This document shows positions 7,885 through 15,688 of a stretch of DNA of 21,879 nucleotides, in pieces. Position 1 is the stretch's first letter; each line of letters begins with the position of its first letter. The stretch is from PXAP01 sp046483315 (GTDB lineage: Bacteria; Bacteroidota; Bacteroidia; Bacteroidales; PUMT01), in the NCBI GenBank assembly GCA_046483315.1, contig JAWODJ010000120.1:1-21879 (forward strand), written 5' to 3'. The notes beneath the pieces were generated by a model, which saw only the letters and a program-made list of their open reading frames with translations, did no database searches and was not told where the DNA came from. The position numbers and the translations under genes were made by a program.

Positions 7885-8051
7885 ATAATATCAGTAATTA
7901 GTCCGTCTATAAAGTAAGTGTCTGAATCAGAATGTTCGGATGCAAGGCTTGCGAAGTCAAAAAAAGCGGAATTTACATGGAGCAAATGAGCATTTTTTTG
8001 ACGAGCGTAACGCAGCAGGCGGACATTATGGACAGACACTAATGATATTAT
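7885..8051. repeat. Imperfect palindromic element (~165 bp)
   Basis: Paired arms nest around a centre near 7979: AGTGTCTG (7917-7924) with CAGACACT (8033-8040); AATGT (7931-7935) with ACATT (8023-8027); and GTCAAAAAAA (7956-7965) with TTTTTTTGAC (7993-8002), with many further pairs between. An outer pair, ATAATATCA (7885-7893) and TGATATTAT (8043-8051), is offset by about 20 bases on the left. The whole could form a long hairpin in RNA or a cruciform in DNA. The right outer arm contains the stop codon of the methyltransferase gene. One reading frame (8063 down to 7875, 62 codons) stays open through it but looks like repeat sequence, not a protein. It resembles a non-autonomous or extragenic palindromic repeat. 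Confidence 0.6.
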
Positions 8052-8593
8052 TTCCTTCTGCAATAGACAATATAATATCTTGGTGTCACATTTCTCAATA
8101 AAGGCCTGATCCCGATTTTATCGAAGCTTCTGATAATCCATTTTTCGCTTTTAACTACCTCCCAACCTGCCTTACTTAATAGCATATGAAACTGCCTTTG
8201 TTCGAACTCATGGTAATGTCTGTCAAACGGATCATCATAATTCCAGTAGGCATTGGCAAACCATAACTTCAATGGTACTGAAGCCACCAGCTTTTTTGCT
8301 TTAACTGCCAATAACAAGGGAAACGGAGATACCATATGTTCAAGAATCTCAAAGGCCGTAACAACATCAAAGTTTTCTTTTACAATTTCATAGTTAAAGT
8401 CTAAATCTGTTTTTAAGGGAGTGTTGGTGACACTGTAACCTTCCCTGATCATTGTCTTTGACAAAGAATTCACCGGACCAAGGTCTAGTATTGTATCGGT
8501 TTTGGAAATGTTTTCTTCCAGAAACCTCAGAGTTTTCCGCAATCTTTTTCTTTCAGCTTTGCTGTATGGTGCATCTGTTCCTGATTTGTCCAT
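8048..8593 (-). CDS. Class I SAM-dependent methyltransferase
   Basis: 181 residues with a Rossmann-type methyltransferase core: motif I TILDLGPVN (34-42; glycine-poor variant), an acidic strand end at TDLDF (62-66), and the FDVVTAFEILEH motif (75-86) typical of methyltransferases acting on small molecules, lipids or glycans. The end PRYYIVYCRRK looks like a natural final strand, so the adjacent palindromic repeat did not truncate it. Its ATG at 8593 follows the S9 peptidase stop codon by a single base, so the two are co-transcribed and probably translationally coupled. Substrate unknown; neighbouring glycosyltransferases suggest a glycan or lipid. Confidence 0.8.
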   Translation of the reverse strand: MDKSGTDAPYSKAERKRLRKTLRFLEENISKTDTILDLGPVNSLSKTMIREGYSVTNTPLKTDLDFNYEIVKENFDVVTAFEILEHMVSPFPLLLAVKAKKLVASVPLKLWFANAYWNYDDPFDRHYHEFEQRQFHMLLSKAGWEVVKSEKWIIRSFDKIGIRPLLRNVTPRYYIVYCRRK

Positions 8594-8594
8594 A

Positions 8595-10958
8595 TTATAA
8601 ATTTTTCTTGAACAACTTCAGTATCCTCCTGTATTCATCTACCCAACTGCTGGTTTCGGTGAAGGAATGCTGTTCGGCCGGGTATACCGCCAGTTCCCAG
8701 TTCTCTTTACCCAGCTCAATAAGCCTCTGGGTAAGCCTTACTATATCCTGGAAATGTACATTATCATCAATCATCCCATGACACATAAGAAGTGCACCTT
8801 CCAGGCCTTCTGCAAAATATATGGGAGAACTGCGAATATATGCCAGGCTGTCGCTTACAGGAGTATTGAGTATATTGGAGGTATAGCCGTGACTGTAATG
8901 CGCCCAGTCTGTTACCGACCTCAAAGCTGCACCCGAGGCAAATACATCCGGATGGTTGAACATGGCCATCAGGGTAATGAATCCTCCGTATGATCCTCCA
9001 TATATACCTATACGCGAAGGATCTACATCATAATTTTCAACCAGGAAGCGTGCACCGTCAACATTGTCTGAAAGATCCTTCCCTCCCATATGCCTGTATA
9101 TCCCTGTGCGCCAGTCCCGGCCATAACCAGAGCTACCCCTGTAATCAATGTCAAGGACAGTGTAACCCTTGTCAGCCAGCATATTATGGAACATATATTC
9201 CCTCAGATAACTGCTCCACCATTTATGTGCATTCTGCAGGTATCCGGCACCGTGTACAAAGATAACCGCCGGTCCTCCTTTTTCAGGGCTTTCCGGACGG
9301 TATAGCCTTGCCCATACCTTTTCACCATCTCCGGCAGTAAAGGTCAGAAGCTCCGGTATTCTCCACTCATATTCCTTAAATTCCCCCGAAAGGGAACGGG
9401 TTATCTGAGTGGCTTCCGCTCCGGGCTTATTGTCCATGATATATAATTCCCATGGCTTATTGTAATAAGAATGCCTGATGGCAAGAGTTTTTCCGTCTGG
9501 AGAAACAGTCACATCGTTGCGCCCCTCCATGCGGGTGATCCGGGTCCGTGATCCGCCCTCAAGAGGCATGCTGTAAAAGTGTCGTTCTCCGGGATGCACT
9601 TCATTGGATGAAAAATACCAGTATTTTTTATCCGGGGATATCTGAGGATTGTAAACCTCAAAATTACCTGATGTTAGTGCACGTTTTTCCCCGGTAGTAA
9701 CATCAAGAGTGTAAAGATGGGAAAAACCCGATTCTTCACTCTGAAACCATATGCTTTTACTGTCGGGCATCCAACCCATTCCTGACCCTCCCCACTCATT
9801 AATACCAGGGCCTGCTATCCATGCCTCGTCATGTTGCCTGTCAAGAAGGCTCAGCTCTCCCGTTTCAGGATCAAGAAGCATGATCCAACGGTCTTTATTG
9901 TCCCTGGCCCTGATATTGGCAACAGCATGTTTTCCATCGCCGGACCAGAATATGCCGGTAATCAAGACCTCCCTGTCCCGCTCCAGCTCAGGCAAATCAA
10001 AGCCGTACTCCCTCATGTATTCAGGCACGTCCCTGATGCCGGGTATATCTTCTGTTTTTACATTATAGCTCTCTCTCTTCTCCAGGTCGTATATGCCTGT
10101 CTGAATGGAAGGCTGGGGGGCTCCCACTTTTGAATTTGCAGTAAGATCTTCCGTATACCCTGACATGGTCAGAAAATCGGGAATAAGTGCCTGCCTGGCA
10201 TCAGTGCGTGTAACCATGGAGTATAAGACAAAACGCATTCCCGGACAAAGCTGGAGATTTGTAACTACCGCATTTCCTGAATAGATTGTCAGGGGCCTTT
10301 CAGGTTGCTCCCTTTCCCGATTCTCTTTACGAAGCTCCGCCTCCTCTTTTCCCTCCCTCAGTACCCTGAACAGCTCTTGCTGCTGATTCCCGAGCCAGCG
10401 GTCATGATTGCTGACAGGCCTGTCAGAAGGTTCACTGCCCTGCCTGAAATCAGTAAGTTGACGAATTTGTCCTTCCTCCAGGCTAAAAAGATAAAGATTC
10501 CCATCTGAGACATAGCTTATGTATCGTTCGTCTTTCGTAAAGGCAGGGGAGGAAACCGATTGTAATGTGTTGGTAAGCTGCCTTGTTTCCCGGTTTTTAA
10601 TATTTCTGATAAAAAGGTCTCCGTTACGCACGAAAACCATTATTGTTCTATTTTCATTGTAAACCGACCGCTGAGGAGGAAGTTCCCGCCTTTGCTGCGG
10701 ACTCACTTTTTCTGTTTTGTCTGTTTTTGGAACATAGCTGTAAAGAGAATCAGAAGGGTTATTATCAGGGTTCCACTGAAAATATATGGTGCGGCTGTCT
10801 TCCGACCAATGTATGTTTCGGGGCTGGTGACCGATCCACTCATCTCCCTGCATTATCTTCTCAAGGGAAAGACCCGTCAACGACTTTTCCCCGAAGGATC
10901 CGGCAGTTGACTGAACCAAAAGGGCAAAAACAAGATAAAAAACAATTTTCCGTATCAT
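8595..10958 (-). CDS. Exported DPP IV-like serine peptidase, family S9
   Basis: About 787 residues. A signal peptide (MIRKIVFYLVFALLVQSTAG) begins at the ATG at 10958; an in-frame ATG at 11012 would add 18 residues ahead of it and is disfavoured. An N-terminal beta-propeller (about 30-510) contains repeated DxxxIxF/VSPDGKTLA blades, and a C-terminal alpha/beta hydrolase domain follows. The nucleophile lies in GGSYGG (Ser about 656), the acid in MIDDNVHF (Asp about 731/732) and the His in AEQHSF (about 764); the triad is complete. Family members release dipeptides or small peptides, often after proline, in the periplasm. A charged, Glu/Arg-rich stretch sits around residues 200-230. First gene of a pair with the methyltransferase. 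Confidence 0.9.
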   Translation of the reverse strand: MIRKIVFYLVFALLVQSTAGSFGEKSLTGLSLEKIMQGDEWIGHQPRNIHWSEDSRTIYFQWNPDNNPSDSLYSYVPKTDKTEKVSPQQRRELPPQRSVYNENRTIMVFVRNGDLFIRNIKNRETRQLTNTLQSVSSPAFTKDERYISYVSDGNLYLFSLEEGQIRQLTDFRQGSEPSDRPVSNHDRWLGNQQQELFRVLREGKEEAELRKENREREQPERPLTIYSGNAVVTNLQLCPGMRFVLYSMVTRTDARQALIPDFLTMSGYTEDLTANSKVGAPQPSIQTGIYDLEKRESYNVKTEDIPGIRDVPEYMREYGFDLPELERDREVLITGIFWSGDGKHAVANIRARDNKDRWIMLLDPETGELSLLDRQHDEAWIAGPGINEWGGSGMGWMPDSKSIWFQSEESGFSHLYTLDVTTGEKRALTSGNFEVYNPQISPDKKYWYFSSNEVHPGERHFYSMPLEGGSRTRITRMEGRNDVTVSPDGKTLAIRHSYYNKPWELYIMDNKPGAEATQITRSLSGEFKEYEWRIPELLTFTAGDGEKVWARLYRPESPEKGGPAVIFVHGAGYLQNAHKWWSSYLREYMFHNMLADKGYTVLDIDYRGSSGYGRDWRTGIYRHMGGKDLSDNVDGARFLVENYDVDPSRIGIYGGSYGGFITLMAMFNHPDVFASGAALRSVTDWAHYSHGYTSNILNTPVSDSLAYIRSSPIYFAEGLEGALLMCHGMIDDNVHFQDIVRLTQRLIELGKENWELAVYPAEQHSFTETSSWVDEYRRILKLFKKNL

Positions 10959-11098
10959 ATAAGGGATATTGTTTGGATTAAAAAGAAGGTGCAAAATACA
11001 AAAAATGAACATAAAAGGATTAACCCGGTAACACTAAAAGATCTGCCGCCTGTGAGATAAATGAGCCTGCCGTCTAATGTTGACCGGTGCATGGAGGG

Positions 11099-12058
11099 TT
11101 AAGCCAGGCTGCTGCCGCTATCGGAGGACACCACTTCCCGGAATTTAAGGGGAATAGTATCAATAATGTTAATAATTTCATCAGGGTCAAGTGATGTCAG
11201 CAGCTTAAGCCTGGTTTCCCTGAAATCAGAAAGTCCTTTGAAATAGGCCACGAAATGACGCCTCATTTGAAGTATGCCCACTTTTTCACCTTTTCTTTCT
11301 ATAGATTTAAGAAAATGCTCCTTTGCAATCTGCGACTTTTCATAAAGGCTCAAAGCAGGTGCAGGTTCGCCGGTGTCAATAAAGTGTCTGATCTCACTGA
11401 ATATCCACGGCCGGCCTACCGTGGCACGACCAATCATGATCCCGTCAACTCCGTAGCGGTCAAACATCTCCCTGGCCTTCGCGGGTGAATCAATATCGCC
11501 GTTACCAATAACCGGAATCTTCATACGGGGATTGTTTTTCACCTCACCGATCAGCTGCCAGTCCGCGTCCCCCTTATACATTTGCGATCTGGTACGGCCA
11601 TGTATGGTAATGGCTTTTATTCCCACATCCTGCAAACGTTCAGCTACTTCAACAACAGGTTTATTGCTATCATCCCAGCCCAGCCGGGTTTTTACTGTAA
11701 CAGGAAGAGAGGTGCACCGAACAATCTGTGCAGTCATTTCTACCATAAGGGGTATATTACGGAACATCCCTGATCCGGCTCCGCGATTTGAAATTTTTTT
11801 AACTGGGCACCCAAAATTTATGTCTATCAAATCAGGTTTGGATTTTTCCGCCATAAGGGCTGCAGTAATCATAGAATCAGTTATATGACCATACAACTGA
11901 ATACCCATAGGCCTTTCATAATCGAATATATCAAGTTTCAGAACACTTTTTCTTCCGTCGCGAATGAGTCCGTCGCTCGATATAAACTCCGTATACATAA
12001 GATCCGCACCGAATTTCTTGCACATGTACCTGAAGGAAGGATCAGTGATATCTTCCAT
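11099..12058 (-). CDS. dusB: tRNA-dihydrouridine synthase (DusB-like)
   Basis: 319 residues from the first ATG. An FMN-dependent TIM-barrel enzyme that reduces uridine to dihydrouridine in tRNA. Visible: MEDITDPSFRYMCKKFGAD at the N-terminus, catalytic Cys84 in DINFGCPVKK, VKTRLGWD, ITIHGRTR, the phosphate-binding VIGNGDI, and MIGRATVGRPWIF. Family members normally have a strand ending in L-A-P just before MEDxTD, and here LRNKPLLLAP is encoded in frame immediately upstream of this ATG. The frame stays open back to a TAA at 12127-12125, with no ATG, GTG or TTG in it. The true start is therefore probably a non-standard codon (ATA, ATT or CTG between 12124 and 12085). Function is confident; start is not. 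Confidence 0.9.
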   Translation of the reverse strand: MEDITDPSFRYMCKKFGADLMYTEFISSDGLIRDGRKSVLKLDIFDYERPMGIQLYGHITDSMITAALMAEKSKPDLIDINFGCPVKKISNRGAGSGMFRNIPLMVEMTAQIVRCTSLPVTVKTRLGWDDSNKPVVEVAERLQDVGIKAITIHGRTRSQMYKGDADWQLIGEVKNNPRMKIPVIGNGDIDSPAKAREMFDRYGVDGIMIGRATVGRPWIFSEIRHFIDTGEPAPALSLYEKSQIAKEHFLKSIERKGEKVGILQMRRHFVAYFKGLSDFRETRLKLLTSLDPDEIINIIDTIPLKFREVVSSDSGSSLA

Positions 12059-12160
12059 AGGTGCAAGCAGCAGAGGCTTATTGCGCAGAATTATGTTATC
12101 TGTTATTACCAGTTTGAAAACAATTTAAGGATGTGAACATAACAAGATTTATTTTATCTT

Positions 12161-12192
12161 ATTGTGTTTTATTCAAAATTCCTGTAGGTTTG
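12161..12192 (+). promoter_or_regulatory. Promoter of the CPBP protease gene
   Basis: ATTG (12161-12164) and TAGGTTTG (12185-12192) are 20 bases apart, a full match to the Bacteroidota pattern. The predicted start near 12196 gives a leader of about 25 bases to the ATG at 12222. Confidence 0.55.
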
Positions 12193-12221
12193 TCTGATTC
12201 TAAAATACTAAAAAGTTTAAT

Positions 12222-13148
12222 ATGGGAAATGGCCCTCTGCAGGATACCGGAGCTTTTACAAAACTTATATTTTCTGCCTTTATCGTGATCTCAAGCTTTC
12301 TTGTAACACTTGTCGGCGGACTGTTTCTAGCTATTCCTTTGTTTGATATGGGATTCATGGATCTTGTCGACAGCCTTTCCAATATCGCACATCCCGATTA
12401 TATAAACCTTTTTAAATATTTTCAGATAATCCAGTCCATCGGCCTCTTTGTAATTCCCCCCTTCATTCTTGGCTGGTTCTTCGGAGGTAATGCTTTCAAA
12501 TACCTTGATCTTAACAAAGGTGTTGGCTGGAGAACAATAATTTTAACCACTGTCCTGATGCTTGCAGCTATCCCCATTATAAACCTCATAGCTCATTATA
12601 ACACCCGCATATCCCTTCCCGAATCGATGTCTTCCCTTGAAGAGTGGATGAAGAGAACAGAAGAAGCCGCAAATAATCTTATAGAAATGTTTTTGAAGGC
12701 GGAAACACCAGCAACTCTTCTTTTAAATCTTTTTATGATAGCACTGATTCCGGCTGTGGGAGAGGAATTACTTTTCAGGGGAATTATACAGAGACTCTTC
12801 TCGGAATGGACCAGGAACAGGCACATGGGAATATGGATAGCGGCTATATTATTCAGCGCCATGCACATACAGTTTTTAGGCTTTATTCCCCGCGTTTTAC
12901 TGGGAGTGCTTTTCGGTTATTTACTGATCTGGAGCGGCAGAATGTGGGTGCCGATCCTTGCACACTTTGTGAACAACGCAACAGCAGTGGTGGTCTATTA
13001 CTTTATTAATAAAAACCAGATAAGCGAAAGTGTTGAAACAATCGGAGCAGAAAAAGGTGATTGGGCATATGCTCTTTTCAGCCTCCTTTTTTTCCTCTTT
13101 TTTATAATCGTCTTCTACCTAAGGGAGAAAAAAGGTTACAGGCTCTAA
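12222..13148 (+). CDS. CPBP family intramembrane glutamic protease
   Basis: 308 residues with about eight membrane helices. It carries the three conserved blocks of the CPBP (Abi/CAAX-processing type) family: GEELLFRGII (Glu181, Glu182, Arg186), FSAMHIQFLGF (His215) and AHFVNNA (His248 and the following Asn pair). Members cleave substrates within the inner membrane; the bacterial substrate here is unknown. A soluble loop of about 35 residues (127-160) precedes the catalytic helices, and a charged tail (REKKGYRL) ends the protein. It is divergent from dusB with its own promoter, and convergent with the next gene (62-base gap). Confidence 0.88.
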   Translation: MGNGPLQDTGAFTKLIFSAFIVISSFLVTLVGGLFLAIPLFDMGFMDLVDSLSNIAHPDYINLFKYFQIIQSIGLFVIPPFILGWFFGGNAFKYLDLNKGVGWRTIILTTVLMLAAIPIINLIAHYNTRISLPESMSSLEEWMKRTEEAANNLIEMFLKAETPATLLLNLFMIALIPAVGEELLFRGIIQRLFSEWTRNRHMGIWIAAILFSAMHIQFLGFIPRVLLGVLFGYLLIWSGRMWVPILAHFVNNATAVVVYYFINKNQISESVETIGAEKGDWAYALFSLLFFLFFIIVFYLREKKGYRL

Positions 13149-13210
13149 CATCCACAGGCCAAAGATCTGCCCTTTATTAAAATATATCTGTAAGAAAATA
13201 TTCCTTCTCC

Positions 13211-13942
13211 CTAACCTGCGCCCGTCTGCTTTGTATTAAAAAAATTGATGCTGCCGATCTCGTTTTTCCGGTAAACATATACCAGTCCGTATTCTTTCGC
13301 CTTTTCCCTTCTCAGATCGTCAGGAAGATCTTTGAAAGAATCCTCCACCTCGTTCCATATCTCCAGAATGATCTCATCAGCCTCCGACCTTAATACGGCT
13401 AATTTTTTCAATGCCCTGGCAGTGTTATTTTGCAGCGTTTTTTGATGATGATGCGTCTCCAGAAAAGTTTCATACCTGACCCTGACAAGGGCTATTGTAG
13501 GATTGGTAACAGGGGAGCTTCCCTCCCGCATACGCCTTGCTTCTCCATTGATCAATTTCTCCCCCCACTCAATAATGTCACCGCCTGTGTTAAGCGGGGG
13601 TATACGGAATTCCTTTTCATCAAGGCCGTAATAGCTTCTCACACCCGATTGTATCTCTCCACGCTGTATAGCCATATTGAGTACCTGAATAAAATGTGAA
13701 ATATACATTCTCGCTTTCTTAAGGCTTTCTACATAAGCCGTATTTCTTTTTGTCTGCACCGAATATGTCTGCCGGTAAAAAGATATGGCGTTCTCGTAAT
13801 TGTTGAGAAAACATTGCAGCCTCTGATAAGATTTTTGAGTAAAAGCCAGTTTAAACGGAGGCAATTCTTTGCCTTTTGAAAGAGCCATATTCAATGCTTT
13901 AAGGCGGGCTTTATCAGTATTCGGAAGGCGACGATAAGGCAT
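13211..13942 (-). CDS. Conserved Bacteroidota protein of unknown function
   Basis: 243 residues, soluble, no signal peptide, predicted almost entirely alpha-helical, and lacking a recognisable catalytic motif. It begins MPYRRLPNTDKARLKALNMA and contains FKLAFTQKSYQRLQCFLNNY and a central region with proline and glycine (RIPPLNTGGDIIEWGEKLI, about 114-132), then a long basic/acidic helical stretch to the end. A Tyr/Arg-rich head and regular heptad-like leucines suggest a nucleic-acid or protein-binding role, but I do not assign one. ATG at 13942. It is transcribed divergently from the aminopeptidase gene. Confidence 0.7.
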   Translation of the reverse strand: MPYRRLPNTDKARLKALNMALSKGKELPPFKLAFTQKSYQRLQCFLNNYENAISFYRQTYSVQTKRNTAYVESLKKARMYISHFIQVLNMAIQRGEIQSGVRSYYGLDEKEFRIPPLNTGGDIIEWGEKLINGEARRMREGSSPVTNPTIALVRVRYETFLETHHHQKTLQNNTARALKKLAVLRSEADEIILEIWNEVEDSFKDLPDDLRREKAKEYGLVYVYRKNEIGSINFFNTKQTGAG

Positions 13943-13987
13943 ATTGCAGAAATTTTGTTAACATATTGTTAATATCGAGGCACTTAT

Positions 13988-14032
13988 TTGCGAATATATA
14001 ACTTTTAATTAAATGACAAGTACTATTCGCAA
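13988..14032. promoter_or_regulatory. Inverted repeat in divergent intergenic region
   Basis: TTGCGAATA (13988-13996) and TATTCGCAA (14024-14032) are perfect 9-bp inverted arms separated by 27 A+T-rich bases, within the 263-base gap between two divergent genes. Nearer the minus-strand gene lie the 8-bp palindrome TGTTAACA (13956-13963) and the adjoining ATATT-GTT-AATAT (13963-13975). Such paired arms could bind a dimeric regulator or two dimers on the same DNA face. I see nothing else in 13943-14205 beyond a weak promoter for the aminopeptidase gene. Confidence 0.3.
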
Positions 14033-14115
14033 TTATTTTGATTAAAATCAACATGCCGGTAATATATTGCTGTTCCGTAATTTACATTGCCGCTAAACTG
14101 CAATGAACCGGTTTA

Positions 14116-14147
14116 CTTGATTAAACAAATTTTTGATGTTACTTTAG
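14116..14147 (+). promoter_or_regulatory. Weak candidate promoter of the aminopeptidase gene
   Basis: CTTG (14116-14119) and TACTTTAG (14140-14147) are 20 bases apart. The -7 box has one mismatch to TAnnTTTG. The predicted start near 14151 leaves a leader of about 55 bases to the ATG at 14206. Confidence 0.25.
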
Positions 14148-14205
14148 CAACAGAGTATAACACTTTATAAGATTTATATTGATAAACTCCAAATTGAGAT
14201 AGATT

Positions 14206-15600
14206 ATGTTTGACCCAACAGTATACCGGCAAAGAAGAGAAAAGCTAAAAAAAAGCCTTTCAACCGGCATTGTTCTGATGCCGGGAAATGAAGATTCAGC
14301 GATGAATTACGCAGGAAACACTTATCACTTCAGGCAGGACAGTTCTTTTCTCTATTTTTTCGGACCTGACCAGCAGGGGCTTACCGGCTTAATTGATATT
14401 GATCATAACAGAGACTTCCTGTTTGGTGATGACGCAGGTATTGATGATATTATATGGATGGGCTCCCGGGATTCAATCCATTCAACAGGAGAAAAAGCGG
14501 GAGTTGATGAAAGCTTGCCATCATCAGGCATTCAGAAAATACTCGCGGCGGCAATTGAAACAGGCAGGAAAGTTCATTACCTGCCACCTTACAGAACAGA
14601 GAAGTTGTTGAGAATTGAAAAATGGCTTGATATACACCACACCAGAGTGCCCGGGGAAGCCTCTCCAGAACTTATCCGGGCAGTTGTAAAACAAAGATCC
14701 GTTAAATCGCCTGAAGAAGTTGCAGAGATTGAAAAAGCAGTAGATATTGCTTATGAAATGCACACAACCGTAATGAAAATGGCAAGGCCGGGCATATATG
14801 AAAGAGAGATTGCAGGACGCATTGAAGGGATTTCTCTTTCCTTTGGCAATCCCGTATCTTACCCGGTGATACTCAGCACACAGGGACAAATCCTGCATAA
14901 CCATTATCATGGTAATGTCCTGAAAAAGGGTGATATCATTGTTACCGATGCAGGAAGTGAGACAGATATGCGCTACGCCAGCGATATTACCCGTACAGTG
15001 CCTGTCGGTGGAAAATTCCTGCCCTTGCAGAAAGAGATATATGAAATAGTGCTGAAGGCCCTTCAGGAATCTGTAAATTCAGTCAAACCGGGAATCCCTT
15101 ACAGGGATATCCATCTGCTTGCTGCCACAGTAATTGCGGGTGGACTGAAGGATATGGGATTAATGAAGGGTGATGTGGAGGAGGCAGTGCACTGCGGTGC
15201 ACATGCTCTTTTCTTTCCTCACGGACTGGGTCATATGATGGGACTTGATGTACATGATATGGAAGACCTGGGAGAAGATCATGTTGGTTATGATGAGGAG
15301 ATAAAAAGATCTGAACAATTCGGACTGGCTTTTCTGAGGCTGGGCAAAAAGCTGCAAAAGGGTTTTGTGCTAACTGCAGAACCCGGTATTTACTTTATCC
15401 CTGCACTGATTGACTTATGGAAATCAGAGAAGAAGTTCACTCAATTTATAAATTATGATAAGCTGGGAAAATACAGAAATTTTGGAGGTATTCGCATTGA
15501 AGATGATGTTCTGGTAACAGATACCGGCTCAAAGGTGCTGGGAAGACCTGTTCCCAAAACAGTAGCTGAAATTGAGGATATTATGCAGTCTCTATTATAA
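14206..15600 (+). CDS. pepP: Xaa-Pro aminopeptidase (M24B)
   Basis: 464 residues. A creatinase-type N-terminal domain (about 1-160) precedes the pita-bread metallopeptidase domain. The five dimetal ligands are visible: Asp248 (VTDAGSE), Asp260 (ASDITRT), His343 (PHGLGHMMGLDVHD), Glu392 (TAEPGIYF) and Glu432 (GIRIEDDV). It removes an N-terminal residue preceding proline in the cytoplasm and could finish peptides made by the S9 peptidase encoded nearby. Length and motif order match E. coli-type aminopeptidase P. It is a single-gene unit, convergent with sdhB. Confidence 0.92.
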   Translation: MFDPTVYRQRREKLKKSLSTGIVLMPGNEDSAMNYAGNTYHFRQDSSFLYFFGPDQQGLTGLIDIDHNRDFLFGDDAGIDDIIWMGSRDSIHSTGEKAGVDESLPSSGIQKILAAAIETGRKVHYLPPYRTEKLLRIEKWLDIHHTRVPGEASPELIRAVVKQRSVKSPEEVAEIEKAVDIAYEMHTTVMKMARPGIYEREIAGRIEGISLSFGNPVSYPVILSTQGQILHNHYHGNVLKKGDIIVTDAGSETDMRYASDITRTVPVGGKFLPLQKEIYEIVLKALQESVNSVKPGIPYRDIHLLAATVIAGGLKDMGLMKGDVEEAVHCGAHALFFPHGLGHMMGLDVHDMEDLGEDHVGYDEEIKRSEQFGLAFLRLGKKLQKGFVLTAEPGIYFIPALIDLWKSEKKFTQFINYDKLGKYRNFGGIRIEDDVLVTDTGSKVLGRPVPKTVAEIEDIMQSLL

Positions 15601-15605
15601 ATATC

Positions 15606-15640
15606 TCCTTTAAGCAAAGGAACATAAATTATTTTATGTT
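15606..15640. terminator. Two tandem hairpins between convergent pepP and sdhB
   Basis: TCCTTT/AAAGGA (15606-15611 and 15616-15621, AAGC loop) is immediately followed by AACATAAA/TTTATGTT (15621-15628 and 15633-15640, TTAT loop). They lie 5 bases after the pepP stop and about 50 bases after the sdhB stop on the other strand, where a bidirectional terminator would be expected. Stems are short and A+T-rich and no clean T-tract follows, so strength is doubtful. Confidence 0.35.
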
Positions 15641-15688
15641 AAAGCGCAGCGGTTCATCCTGCAGGTCAATATAGAATATAAAACAGGC

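Noticed and set aside
7875..8063. 62-codon minus-strand frame between the methyltransferase and the glycosyltransferase
   Set aside because: It coincides almost exactly with the palindromic repeat and overlaps the methyltransferase end; the open frame is a by-product of the repeat sequence.
10959..11012. ATG at 11012 as start of the S9 peptidase
   Set aside because: It would place 18 residues ahead of a well-formed signal peptide that begins at the ATG at 10958.
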